Source: Conidiobolus incongruus B7586
Lineage: Eukaryota > Entomophthoromycota > Entomophthoromycetes > Entomophthorales > Conidiobolaceae
Length of the DNA stretch: 20,272 bases
Assembly: GCA_000697335.1 (NCBI GenBank)
Contig: JNEM01006187.1
Span: forward strand, 1-20,272
Reading direction: 5' to 3'
The notes under the pieces were generated by a model that was not told the origin of the DNA, ran no database searches, and was given only the letters and a program-made list of their open reading frames with translations. The position numbers and the translations under genes are program-made. This document shows positions 1-10,516 of this stretch, piece after piece. Numbering within the stretch: position 1 is the stretch's first letter; each line of letters opens with the position of its first letter.

Positions 1-1000
1 TTAAATATTTTTAATATTAATTAAAAATTATTTAAAGTTTTCCCTTAATTAAAAATATAAATAATTTAAATTTTATATTTTATTTTTATAAGCTAATATA
101 TTCCTATTTAGTATTTTTTTATATTAAAATATCAGTTTTTTATATAATAATTATAAATAAATATCTATGATTAAAAATAAAGGAAATTAATTATTTAATA
201 TTTTTAAGAAATTATAATAATTTAATCCTTAAGTAATAATAAATTAATTAATAATAATAAACTACATATTAATAGTTAATCCTTGTTTTATTAGGTTGTT
301 GATAAAATATCTATAATAAATAATATCAAAATAAAATTCTATATATAACTTAAATATATATATATAATTAATAATAGCAAATTATTTGATATTTTTAAAA
401 TTTATATATTATAAGGCTAAAGCCATAAAGAATTTTGCAAATAAATAAAAAAGAGAAAAACCACCATATTTAATATATTCACTAGATTATAACCTATATA
501 ATTAGAATTGCTTTAGGCAATTAAAAAACATATATAATAAAAAAGATTTCTATAAATATATTTAATTAATATATAAAATATCAAATTACAGTCTTTAAAG
601 AAAATTATTTAAGTGTTAGCAATTTACCCAAAGTATTACAAATAGTTAATAATATAAGAGAGTATTTATTTTAAATTGTTTAATTATTTACATGTATTAT
701 ATATTAAAAAATATATTCAATTTTGTTTTTAAAATTTTGTTGTTATTAAATTTCTATAGTAATATTAAATTAAAAATATAATCAACTATACTCAATACTG
801 TATAATTTTAAATAATATTTCAATAATCATCTTATATAGATATTATATTACATATAACAAAAAGACTATTATTTCTTATTTTATTCAAAACTAATTATAT
901 AATATATACTGTTATTAAATAATATGTTTTAATTCGATAATCAAATGATAAATTCCCAATCCCATAAATCAAAAACCAAATTGAAACTATAAGTAATATT
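1..1000. other. AT-rich intergenic spacer, no gene seen
   Basis: This stretch is very A/T-rich, with frequent stops in all frames and no recognisable protein, tRNA or repeat family. The last part, from about 960, is less AT-rich and is probably the promoter and 5' leader of the cap methyltransferase gene. Confidence 0.7.
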
Positions 1001-1026
1001 TAGGTCTAATCAACCAACTGACAACA

Positions 1027-1035
1027 ATGAAATAA
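1027..1035 (+). promoter_or_regulatory. Two-codon upstream ORF (ATG AAA TAA) ahead of ABD1
   Basis: An ATG followed by one lysine codon and a stop lies 34 bp before the ABD1 start, in the context CAACAATGA with A at -3. If the transcript starts upstream of it, this is a minimal upstream ORF that could lower or tune initiation. Whether it is in the mRNA is not known from sequence alone. Confidence 0.3.
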
Positions 1036-1069
1036 CAAAAAAATAACCACAGTCATAATAATAATAACA

Positions 1070-2774
<1,705 letters not shown>

Positions 2775-2786
2775 TAGTAGTGTAGT

Positions 2787-2801
2787 TTTATTCAAAATAA
2801 A
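2787..2801. terminator. Bidirectional poly(A) signal between convergent genes
   Basis: The plus strand has AATAAA at 2796-2801, 22 bp after the ABD1 stop. The minus strand has AATAAA at 2792-2787, 70 bp after the CENP-W stop. The two hexamers sit within 15 bp, so both convergent genes may end their transcripts in the same short spacer, with overlapping 3' ends. In A/T-rich DNA such hexamers also occur by chance. Confidence 0.4.
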
Positions 2802-2861
2802 AAATTATTTTAATATAACATAGATACAAACTCTTCAATAATAATACATTATAATTATCAA

Positions 2862-3197
2862 TTAACCTCGGTTTTTGTTTAACACATTCTAAAAAATTAA
2901 TTAGTATTGATTAAGCTGAATATGGTGTATAATACTTACTTCCAATACGCTGTCAACGTGCTCAGGTTGCAAAGTATTCGAATTATAGGTACTCTTACTC
3001 TCGAGTTTAGCTTCATCGACTAATTGTTTTAGGAATAGAATATAATTTAAATATACCTAATTATGACCAATCAATACCAATATTATAACATAAATTAATT
3101 AAAATACCATAGTTTCAGCTTTTTTGGTCAGATGTAAATTGGGCTGATGTTTCTTTAAACATTTTCTCAACCTGCTAGTTGGGTAAACGTATTTCAT
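2862..3197 (-). CDS. CENPW: CENP-W-like histone-fold kinetochore protein
   Basis: The minus-strand exons are 3197-3108, 3056-2940 and 2888-2862, encoding 77 aa (30 + 39 + 8 codons). The introns are 51 bp (3107-3057) and 51 bp (2939-2889), both phase 0, with GTATTT/AATTAG and GTAAGT/TTTTAG ends. The protein begins MKYVYPTSRLRK, then has VYLNYILFLKQLVDEAK, LQPEHVDSVLE and the C-terminal NVLNKNRG. This follows the CENP-W plan: a basic N-terminal helix, the central L-LFL-L--EA helix, a short helix after a [LI]xPEHV turn, and a final K(S/N)RG. Human CENP-W is 88 aa, close to this length. In the family, CENP-W pairs with CENP-T to form a histone-fold dimer at the centromere. The assignment is from remembered family patterns, not a search; another small histone-fold protein (CENP-S/X, NF-Y or Dr1 type) is the main alternative. 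No single exon exceeds 39 codons, so ORF-length filters would miss it. Confidence 0.8.
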
Positions 3198-5022
3198 TTT
3201 GAATTAATTTAGGACTTTGTTATATTCCAATTATATAATCCTAAGTATTGTTTATGGGACTCGATTTGAATAAATCATGAATTTAATAAACTGAATTTTT
3301 AATTTTTAATTAATAGTAATTAAGAAAAATTTTTTTCAAGCCTTGTTATATATTTTTTATAAATTAAAATAAAATTATGATTTCAATTAAATTAATTTCT
3401 CAATTATTTAATATATATATATATATATTTCAATTTATTACAAATATCTTTTTCTTCAATAATTTTTGTTCACTTTTTGATTACAAAATTGTTGATCTTA
3501 TAATAAATATTTCGCAATAATTTTCAGTCATTATATTATATAATATAATAAATTTGAATAAATTATAAATAAATAAATGATTCATTCCTGTTTTCATTTT
3601 TACTTCTAATTTTATCTATAAATTATTATTAAAACATTTCAAAGTTTTTTCGAGTTGGGCTTATTTCAATTTTTAATATGGCTTTAAAGAAAATTGTCAA
3701 ATATTAAGTTTATCAATATTTTTTATTACTGTAACTATTAAAAATCATTCATCATAATGTGGTAATTCATAAATGGAGATAAATAATTTTCACTATAGTG
3801 TAATATTAAGGCTCATTGATATTAAAGAGATTTTATTCAAACATTGTTTAATTTTAAAATAATTATTGATAAAATTTTAAATTTAGAATAGATATTTTGA
3901 TATTAATAAATATATTAGTCATTAGTGTATATCATATATATATATATTTATAATTCCATAACCTTACAATCATCTATCAGAATCGACGATAACTGCTTCA
4001 TATTTCAAACGAAATCAAATATTCTATATAACCTAAGATTATTTTTTTTCACAGATTTTCATCAATTTACTTTCAAAATTATACTATTTTGATTGTGTAA
4101 AATTGCTGGTATTTCAAAGAAAATGCATATGATAATCATTGAATTATTTGTAATATAATTTGTAACTATTATTATAGTTATTAGATCGGATGTATATATC
4201 ACTACATTGTTAGTATAATAACACTTATGCGACTATATATCTTATCAATCATAATCATTTTAGGTTTTCAATATAAATTTAGTAATAATATTTCATAAAA
4301 CCCTTATTTCATCCTAACAATACAAATATTTACTTATTCGAATCTTTTTTTTGAAATTATAAATATTTTTATTATTGACACTCTAAAATCAACAATTTTT
4401 TTATTTATTTTATTAATAACTTATATAAAATATAAATTTAAATGGTTATATTTAAGCTCTATTATATAGCACAACTTATGATTCCAAATTATAATCCTTA
4501 TAATATCAAATATCAGTATATAGATATTCAATACTATATAACTGATAATTTTATCAAATCTGTTATGATTAACTATGAATCATCATCATACCACTGCAAT
4601 CCAAATTAATTAAAGAGAAATATTATTGATCAGGTTTCAATTACTGTGTCAATTTATGTGAAAGGATTACAAGATTAATTATAAGCAGCATTATTGACTA
4701 TAGATACTCGGATTATCAACGAATTTTAGGTTTTAGTATATAATATTATAATATCTTAAGATATATATAACAATTATTTTAACTGTAGGTTTTAATATTA
4801 TCAATAAGTTGAAATTGTTTATTTTGTCGGTTTTGGGTTAAAAATTTAATTCAGCAAACAATTCATAATTTGGTGAACAATTTAAAAATTATTATTTTGC
4901 TTACCTTAATAATGAAATGACGGTTTTTGTACAATATTTTAAAGATTATTGCAATATAAATAGATGAGAGAATATCACGGTAGACTTATTTAATATTGAT
5001 TTTTTAAGGAATTAATATTAAT
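3198..5022. other. 1.8 kb AT-rich intergenic spacer
   Basis: I find no open frame with protein-like composition, no tRNA and no transposon signature here. It contains an (AT)n run at about 3411-3428 and a perfect 20-bp AT palindrome at 3530-3549. The left end holds the CENP-W promoter. The right end lies before the uncertain small gene. Confidence 0.6.
3530..3549. repeat. 20-bp perfect AT palindrome
   Basis: The segment reads the same on both strands across its 20 bases and is made only of A and T. It could extrude as a small hairpin, but palindromes of this kind are expected now and then in DNA this AT-rich. Confidence 0.5.
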
Positions 5023-5460
5023 ATGAATCATTCTATTTTATATTGGTTATTTTTATTCTTTAACTTATTTTATTGCTTCGGTTTCTAGTCATAATGAGAA
5101 TGAATTAAATTCACAAGCTCATAAGGATCGTAGTAGGTTGAGGGAGTGGTTTAATGAGAATGACAAGAAGTTGATTAAGAATGGGTATAGAATTATGGTG
5201 ATGAAGGCGCAAGAGAAAACAGAAAGGGTCGGAGGTATTAAAAGTCCATCACAAAAAAAGTTTACAGTCACTTGGAGAAAGGTAATGCTAAATACAATGG
5301 TGGTGACAATGAAGCTCATAATAATCTAAAATCCAAGTTGGGTACGAAATCAAATGAACTGACGAAACAATTGAAGCAAAAAGCTTTCAGTATAAAGAAG
5401 TTTATTGAAGATCATCATCTTCACAAAAACGGTATCGTCAACGAATTCGATGAAGTTTAA
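5023..5460 (+). CDS. Unrecognised small protein gene, frame uncertain (possible pseudogene)
   Basis: I do not recognise this protein. From the ATG at 5023 a hydrophobic stretch (MNHSILYWLFLFF...) runs to a TAG at 5086. A second frame is open from about 5027 to 5328 and holds HNENELNSQAHKDRSRL and LREWFNEND. A third, from about 5242, is hydrophilic and ends IEDHHLHKNGIVNEFDEV with a stop at 5458-5460; AATAAA follows 4 bp later, which supports that end. Two short introns could link the frames: 5046-5088 (GTTATT to TTTCTAG, T-rich) and 5185-5267 (GTATAG to TTTACAG). Removing both gives one continuous frame of about 100 aa. If the first is not an intron, the N-terminus reads like a signal peptide with a one-base shift, which would mean a broken gene. 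The stop is 42 bp from the convergent J-protein gene. Confidence 0.35.
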
Positions 5461-5464
5461 ATTT

Positions 5465-5470
5465 AATAAA
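5465..5470 (+). terminator. Poly(A) signal AATAAA
   Basis: The hexamer lies just after the stop at 5460 of the uncertain small gene and is followed by A/T-rich sequence before the convergent J-protein stop. Confidence 0.3.
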
Positions 5471-5502
5471 AATCATAATGCATTTTTTAAAGTATTTTGA
5501 TG

Positions 5503-5973
5503 TTATATTTCATAGTTTCTGAACTGGTCAATTAAACTTCTTCCAACCTGAATAGGTGCAATAATTTTATCTTTGCTAATTTCTTCTTTTTTTTCTTCGG
5601 TTTCTGCTTTCAACCATTTGGTCGTATCGGGCTTCGCCCAGTGTAGTGACTGGGCTGCAGGAGGTAAATTTATCCACGTATTAAATGAAATGGCTAAACC
5701 TGACCTTAACCAAGTGTCATACTTCTCCCTCAGTTCAGGATCTTTCATTAAATCATAACAAGCGTTTAGCTTTTGAATTTCTGTAAAACCTCCAGAGTCT
5801 TTTTTGGATTCTTTATTCTTATCGGGATGAAGCTCTTTAGCTAATTTGCGATATTCAACTGAAATTTGTTCAATAGAATTGCCTGGTGCACAGTTTAATA
5901 TGTCGTAAGCTTTGTCTAAAAATTTGTATTCGCTTTCATTTTTATTAGTAAATATATTATTAAAGGAGCTCAT
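5503..5973 (-). CDS. DNAJC12: DNAJC12-type J-domain co-chaperone
   Basis: A single exon encodes 156 aa (human DNAJC12 is 198). The J domain covers about residues 16-88, with the HPD motif that stimulates Hsp70 ATPase at 49-51 (KELHPDKNK), then FTEIQKLNACYDLMKDPELREKYD. A family-specific block follows: WLRSGLAISFNTWINL and SLHWAKPDTTKW match the WRRSQ...FQQW and MHW blocks of DNAJC12. The last residues are DQFRNYEI, and the FRNYEI ending is the same as the human DNAJC12 C-terminus as I recall it. No signal peptide, membrane segment, zinc finger or G/F region is present, so it is a small cytosolic class III J protein. In animals DNAJC12 brings Hsp70 to the aromatic amino acid hydroxylases; that the same client exists here is inference. 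The ATG is the first in the frame. Confidence 0.88.
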   Translation of the reverse strand: MSSFNNIFTNKNESEYKFLDKAYDILNCAPGNSIEQISVEYRKLAKELHPDKNKESKKDSGGFTEIQKLNACYDLMKDPELREKYDTWLRSGLAISFNTWINLPPAAQSLHWAKPDTTKWLKAETEEKKEEISKDKIIAPIQVGRSLIDQFRNYEI

Positions 5974-6082
5974 AGTATTGGTTTGATTTTAAAATTTTAT
6001 AAAGGATATAAAATGACAGAATGATGACAAGTAGATTTATATGCTGATTCGGTAAAATATGTTTAATTATGGTGTTATAAAG

Positions 6083-6090
6083 TCACGTGA
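6083..6090. promoter_or_regulatory. CACGTG E-box (TCACGTGA)
   Basis: A perfect 8-bp palindrome TCACGTGA lies about 110 bp upstream of the J-protein ATG, in the spacer after the VPS26 stop. It fits the core bound by Cbf1/bHLH-type factors. It stands out because the surrounding spacer has little G or C. The role is inferred from the motif and its position. Confidence 0.4.
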
Positions 6091-6182
6091 TTAACTAACT
6101 GCATTTATATTAATATTAATATCATAATAAATATAAATAATAATGATTTTTATTATGTTTTAATTTAATAAGTGTTGGATGA

Positions 6183-7368
6183 TTAATCAGCTTCGGGAGT
6201 AGGTAAAGCATCTTCGCCTTCTTGTGCGGCTGGCTCTTCTTGTTCATTTTTAATTAAATCAAGATCATCATCCTCTTCATCATCCTTCTTTCTGTAGATG
6301 GTAATTTCTTGTTGTTTGAAGTAACGACGATTTTCTTCATCGACAAGTACTAAATTCAAATAGTAACGAGTAGAGAATTTCTTATTGACATCGCGATAGG
6401 TAGGTGTTAATTCAAATCCTCCCATAAATAACCTAATAGGAATGGTTTCCCCACGAACTGGAGCACCGTCCATAATTTCATATTTGGTCACAGTTTCGCT
6501 TTCATTATATTGGTTAGGAGCTGACCCTGTAGTTTCCCTTCTGATAATAGAGAGTTCCATATGCTTGATTTTAATACGAACTAATAAGAAGTAGATTTTA
6601 CCAACGATGACGTCTTTAAGATGGTATTTTGATTTGTTATATTCAAATTCAATATGTAAACAATCTTCAATACCAACTTCCATCTTAATGACATTATTAG
6701 TTTCAGCAGGCATTCTGTAAGAATGAACCCAAATATCCTTCTCTTGAACAATATCAGACATTCTTCGACTGATGGTAACTCTGATAAAGTATCTCAATTT
6801 AACATTGATACCATGGTAACTTTCATAAGCCTTTTCAACGTTCTTAAATTCAAAATCAAAGGAAGTAGTTTGTCTCAATTCGCCAGGTGTGCATAATTCT
6901 TGAACTAAAGAAGTGAATTCATAGTGATTTCCTCTATCATAAAACATTTCTATATGATAAATGATATAAACATTGTATTATTAAATTGATATCTTAAATT
7001 ATGGAATTTACCAATATTTCCAATAAATTCAACCTTAATACCGTGGTGTTCTAATTTTTTACCATCTTTAACCTTTACAATCACCTAAAATAAAATAAAT
7101 AAATTCCCAAGCTATATCAATGTCTATTCCATTTACCTTTCCACTAACTGATTCCCCATCGAAAAATAAGGGAAACTTTTCACGATGATCTTTATCAACT
7201 TTAACTTCTACTAATTTTCTCTCTTCTTCGTTATTAAAGCGAACCTCAATTTCAGCGGGCGTACCTAAACCGAATAAACTCTAAATAATAAAAATTAAAT
7301 TAATATATATTGAAATTAAGTTTGATGAACAATAGTATTTAAAATAACAAAATATATTAATTAACCAT
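6183..7368 (-). CDS. VPS26: Retromer subunit Vps26
   Basis: Vps26 is an arrestin-fold subunit of the retromer core, which with Vps35 and Vps29 recycles cargo from endosomes. The coding exons are 7368-7366 (ATG only), 7280-7137, 7084-7012 and 6949-6183; the protein is 328 aa. The introns are 85, 52 and 62 bp with good GT-AG ends. The N-terminus SLFGLGTPAEIEV matches the family start (M)SFFGFGQ.., and FFDGESVSGK, HHGIKVEFIGNIE and MFYDRGNHYEF follow in order. The C-terminal half holds nearly invariant family text, for example VGIEDCLHIEFEYNKSKYHL, YEIMDGAPVRGE and NKKFSTRYYLNLVLVDEE. The tail of about 30 residues is acidic (EEDDDLDL...). The start is the least certain part: the ATG is followed at once by a GTTAAT donor, and the TACTAAT around it also resembles a branch site, so a further upstream exon is possible. 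No better in-frame ATG is visible upstream. Confidence 0.93.
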
Positions 7369-8100
7369 TAGTACGCTTTGATTTAAAATATTAATGAAAA
7401 GAGGTTGAAACAGCAGTATTATTTGGTTAATCTAAATCATCTGATTGGCTGCGAAAACAAAAATTTGAATTACAATTCAGATTAATTGAATAAAAGTTAA
7501 AATAATGACTACTATATATTTTATGAGATACAATACATATAGCAAATATATACAATACAAATATTAATGATAAAATCATTTCATACCGCAACTGACATAA
7601 TCCAATAATATTAATATTTAAAAAAATAAAAATGTTAATTAAGTGACTATTGATTGTTGAACATAGCTTGAATTGATTAATTTAAATCATTCAATTAAAT
7701 ATGTTGAAATTTTGGGAATTTTTGTTTATGGAATTAGTGAATAAAAAATTATTTTGATCTAATATTAATTTGCAAAATGCATTTAATTTTAGTTTATATT
7801 TTACCATTATCATCTTAATATACATTTATTATATCCAACTTTTAAATAATAATAGTTGATTGTTTTGTCATACATTTTTTGAAAAAATTGAATTCTATAA
7901 ATATGACATCAGAATTGAACATACTAAATAAAACACAAAATGACTCAATTCATTCTTAATAAGGGATCAAGTTAATTATGTATTGTCAATGATTAATTCA
8001 TATTCAATTTCAAAGTTAAAAGAAATGACAATGAAGAGTTTTTTAGCAAAAGTTTAAATATTGTTGACATAAATAATTACCCATTATGAGAATTTTCTGA
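7369..8100. other. Spacer upstream of VPS26
   Basis: AT-rich DNA with the CCAAT box near its left end. I find no gene, tRNA or repeat family in the remainder. Confidence 0.6.
7441..7448 (-). promoter_or_regulatory. CCAAT box upstream of VPS26
   Basis: On the minus strand this reads CCAATCAG, about 75 bp before the proposed VPS26 ATG. It matches the CCAAT core of the NF-Y/HAP complex and sits in a short GC-richer patch. Position and orientation fit a VPS26 promoter element. Confidence 0.35.
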
Positions 8101-8105
8101 ACAAC

Positions 8106-8133
8106 CTACGTCCCATTATCTACGTCCCATTAT
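8106..8133. repeat. Tandem 14-bp direct repeat, two perfect units
   Basis: CTACGTCCCATTAT occurs twice head to tail (8106-8119 and 8120-8133). Because 14 is not a multiple of three, the second copy is read in another frame. It opens the GC-richer patch that holds the two overlapping open frames downstream. It looks like a recent slippage duplication. Confidence 0.8.
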
Positions 8134-8160
8134 CCAGCTGTAGATACTCTCTCAATAGAC

Positions 8161-8450
8161 ATGAGTGTTGCAATGGAAATTCGTGATATTGAACAAAGTG
8201 CTGATGTTGACTTTGCTACAAGTATCTCGGAATGTATTAACTATTTATATGTAAATCATGTTGCACACACTCGGAAAGACATCTCTTTTACATATTTGGC
8301 CAAAGCATTGTTGCAAAAAATATGTATGCATCATGTATCAGCGCCAAATCTATTCTTCAGCTTAAGAAAATAAGTTACATACGAGCAATTCAAGTCCTGA
8401 GCCACGGCATATTGCAACAATCATTCAACCTTCCAACGCAGCAGCACTAA
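8161..8450 (+). pseudogene. Possible gene remnant, two overlapping open frames
   Basis: I do not recognise a family. One frame is open from about 8101, has an ATG at 8161 and runs 70 codons to the TAA at 8371-8373 (ADVDFATSISECINYLYVNH, LAKALLQKICMHHVS). A second frame, with an ATG at 8322, runs 42 codons to the TAA at 8448-8450 (SAKSILQLKKISYIRAIQVL). Both have helix-like amphipathic text and balanced composition, unlike random AT-rich frames, and the second takes over where the first ends. No credible GT-AG intron of normal size joins them: the only one at the switch is 18 bp. A degraded duplicate of a host gene or a remnant of a DNA element would explain this. A real small protein from the first frame alone is also possible. 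Confidence 0.3.
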
Positions 8451-9112
8451 TCATGATCTTGTTTTAAATAATCGCCTATTTAACAAATATGATTCTCCTT
8501 ACATAAAAATAAATAGTACTAATCTTATTTTTTATACGATAAAATTTAGAGGATTTATTAATTAATACGATTGGCATCATATCCTTCAATACAAACTGTA
8601 AAGCATAGTTTCTCAAATTTTCAAAGTTCAAAGCACAGGGCTCAAGGTATGGACAACGTAGAGAACTGAGAGCTAATTCTCAAAGTATATTTTCGATTCA
8701 TCTTTGAATCTATTTACAATTAGCAAGGCCCAATTACTATGTCTAATGAAACGATCACAAAAATGAACTTTATTGCTACTATGATCTCTATAATAATTTG
8801 AAAATTATTTCTTCAATATTGAGTATAATTGATAATGAAATTACTATTATTGTTATTTCATGTTAAAAAAACAATAGGAATAGACTACTTGTATAAGGCA
8901 TATTTTAAACCTAGATCAAATTAATATCATTAAATTTGTATTCTTTTTGTAATCATTATTGGAAATAGGTGAAAAAGAATGGAATGATATATTTCAATAA
9001 TGAACCCATAATTGCAAAAATAAATTTAAAATTTATAAATTTGACATTATTATTACAATCACACGTCATATCAATAACTTATCATAATTATCACAATTAT
9101 CAATAATAATTT
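8451..9112. other. Spacer between gene remnant and CNOT11
   Basis: A patch at about 8560-8740 is less AT-rich than typical spacer, but I could not read a convincing protein from either strand. The rest is AT-rich and includes the CNOT11 promoter. Confidence 0.5.
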
Positions 9113-10516
9113 ATGAAACTTGAAGAGATTATCAATCAAATATTTAATACTAGTAATAATAATCATGTCAACCTCAATACATTATGTTCTCAGCTAAATA
9201 CAAATTTGAGCAATTTATCCCAATACGAACAATATCAAAATTTTAACAAATTATTAAATAAAAGTAATATAATTAAATTATTTATAAATTAGTTACTCTT
9301 TTAATATTAAGAAAAAATGCTGTTTATATAATACTAATTATTGATTATATTATTGTTTATTTAACTTCTTTTTCCATTTAGTTAGTGAAGAAAGTATACA
9401 AACTTGGTACTATGCGATAATATTTACATATTGGAAATACCGATCCCAAACAATTATTCAGAACCCATATTTAACCACTTATCAAAACTGTCTATTAAAT
9501 TTTAAAAAATTAGATAATAATGAAAATTCTAAAAATTATCTGACACCTGTGTTAAGGAGTTTAATTTGGTCCTTATCAGATGAATTATCAAAGGTAAATT
9601 AGTAGATTTTTTGAATTTATCTCATATTGATACTAATGAATTTTTATTCAAGTATTTGGATTTACCTTTAGAAAAATATATGAAAAAGTTATTAAATTTT
9701 AATGATTCAGCATTTGAATCAATCAACAATTTATATAACATTGATGAATTATTAAATCTCAAACATCCTTGGGTTTTAAATGATGACTTTAAACAACAAT
9801 TGGATGGCTTAGTTGTTCCTCCTCCGCTTCCAATAACCTTGAATGACCTTCACTTTGCTGACTATCACTTACCTATTTATAACTTGGAATGGAGTGAATT
9901 TATAATAGATCAAGAGAATGACTATTGTATACCAGACTTTGCTTTATTGAATGCATGGAATCTCGCATTAAAACAAACGCTACATCCAGATATGATCAAA
10001 GTACTGATATGTGAATTATATTACTCCAAGGAACGAAACCGACTATATCCGTTATTATTCCAAGAATTTATTTCTATAGACCAAATCCTGAAATTATCGG
10101 AACACAACATGGATTTAACCCTCGTATTCTTCGATTCATTATCGCAATACCCCCCTCAATTTGATACATACTTAGACTTATTACTAGAATCACCCATTAA
10201 TGTGAATTATTTAAACCTCATATCTAATCTATTTCACTTTCAAGTCAACTTCACCAAGTCATTCTATTCTGGCCTCATTTATAATTTAATTAATTACTGC
10301 CAGCAGCCCAACGCTACTTCAATAGAAACTGATAATGACCAAATCCGAAAATTACTATTAACAAGTCAGTTCTTGCTTAACTGGATATCATTACCGATTA
10401 ATGTGCATTTAAAAGATCATTTACTAGAGCTTAAAAACACTTTTTTAACGTTTATTGTATGGGGTCACATAGGTGATTTAATTCGATGGATTGATGATCA
10501 ATTTACCATGGGTTAA
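9113..10516 (+). CDS. CNOT11: CCR4-NOT complex subunit 11
   Basis: CNOT11 (C2orf29) is a subunit of the CCR4-NOT deadenylase; with CNOT10 it forms a module docked on the N-terminus of CNOT1. The exons are 9113-9263, 9382-9593 and 9653-10516, giving 408 aa (human 510). Intron 1 is 118 bp. Intron 2 (9594-9652, 59 bp) has a GTAAAT donor, a TACTAAT branch-like site and a CAAG acceptor, and its length restores frame. The N-terminal part has QTWYYAIIFTYWKYRSQ and IQNPYLTTYQNCLL, paralleling TALYLLWEMYRTEP and NPFAASFAHLL of the human protein. The C-terminal CNOT1-binding domain begins at PPPLPITLNDLHF (about residue 177) and continues with ILKLSEHNMDLTLVFF and FTKSFYSGLIYNLINYCQQ, ending WGHIGDLIRWID. 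Human Q-L-G and poly-Pro insertions are missing, so the protein is compact. The assignment is from remembered alignment; the exon 2/3 junction is the weak point. Confidence 0.82.

Noticed and set aside
3411-3428. (AT)n run as a promoter or origin
   Set aside because: Similar runs occur at about 355-367, 3937-3949 and 18205-18218, so they are better explained by general AT bias.
5573-5758. Plus-strand frame opposite the J-protein gene
   Set aside because: It is an antisense shadow of the well-supported minus-strand DNAJC12-type gene.
9611-9652. Reading the CNOT11 C-terminal frame as a separate gene starting at TTG (9611)
   Set aside because: There is no ATG there, and exons 1 and 2 supply the CNOT11 N-terminal region with a proper intron that restores frame.
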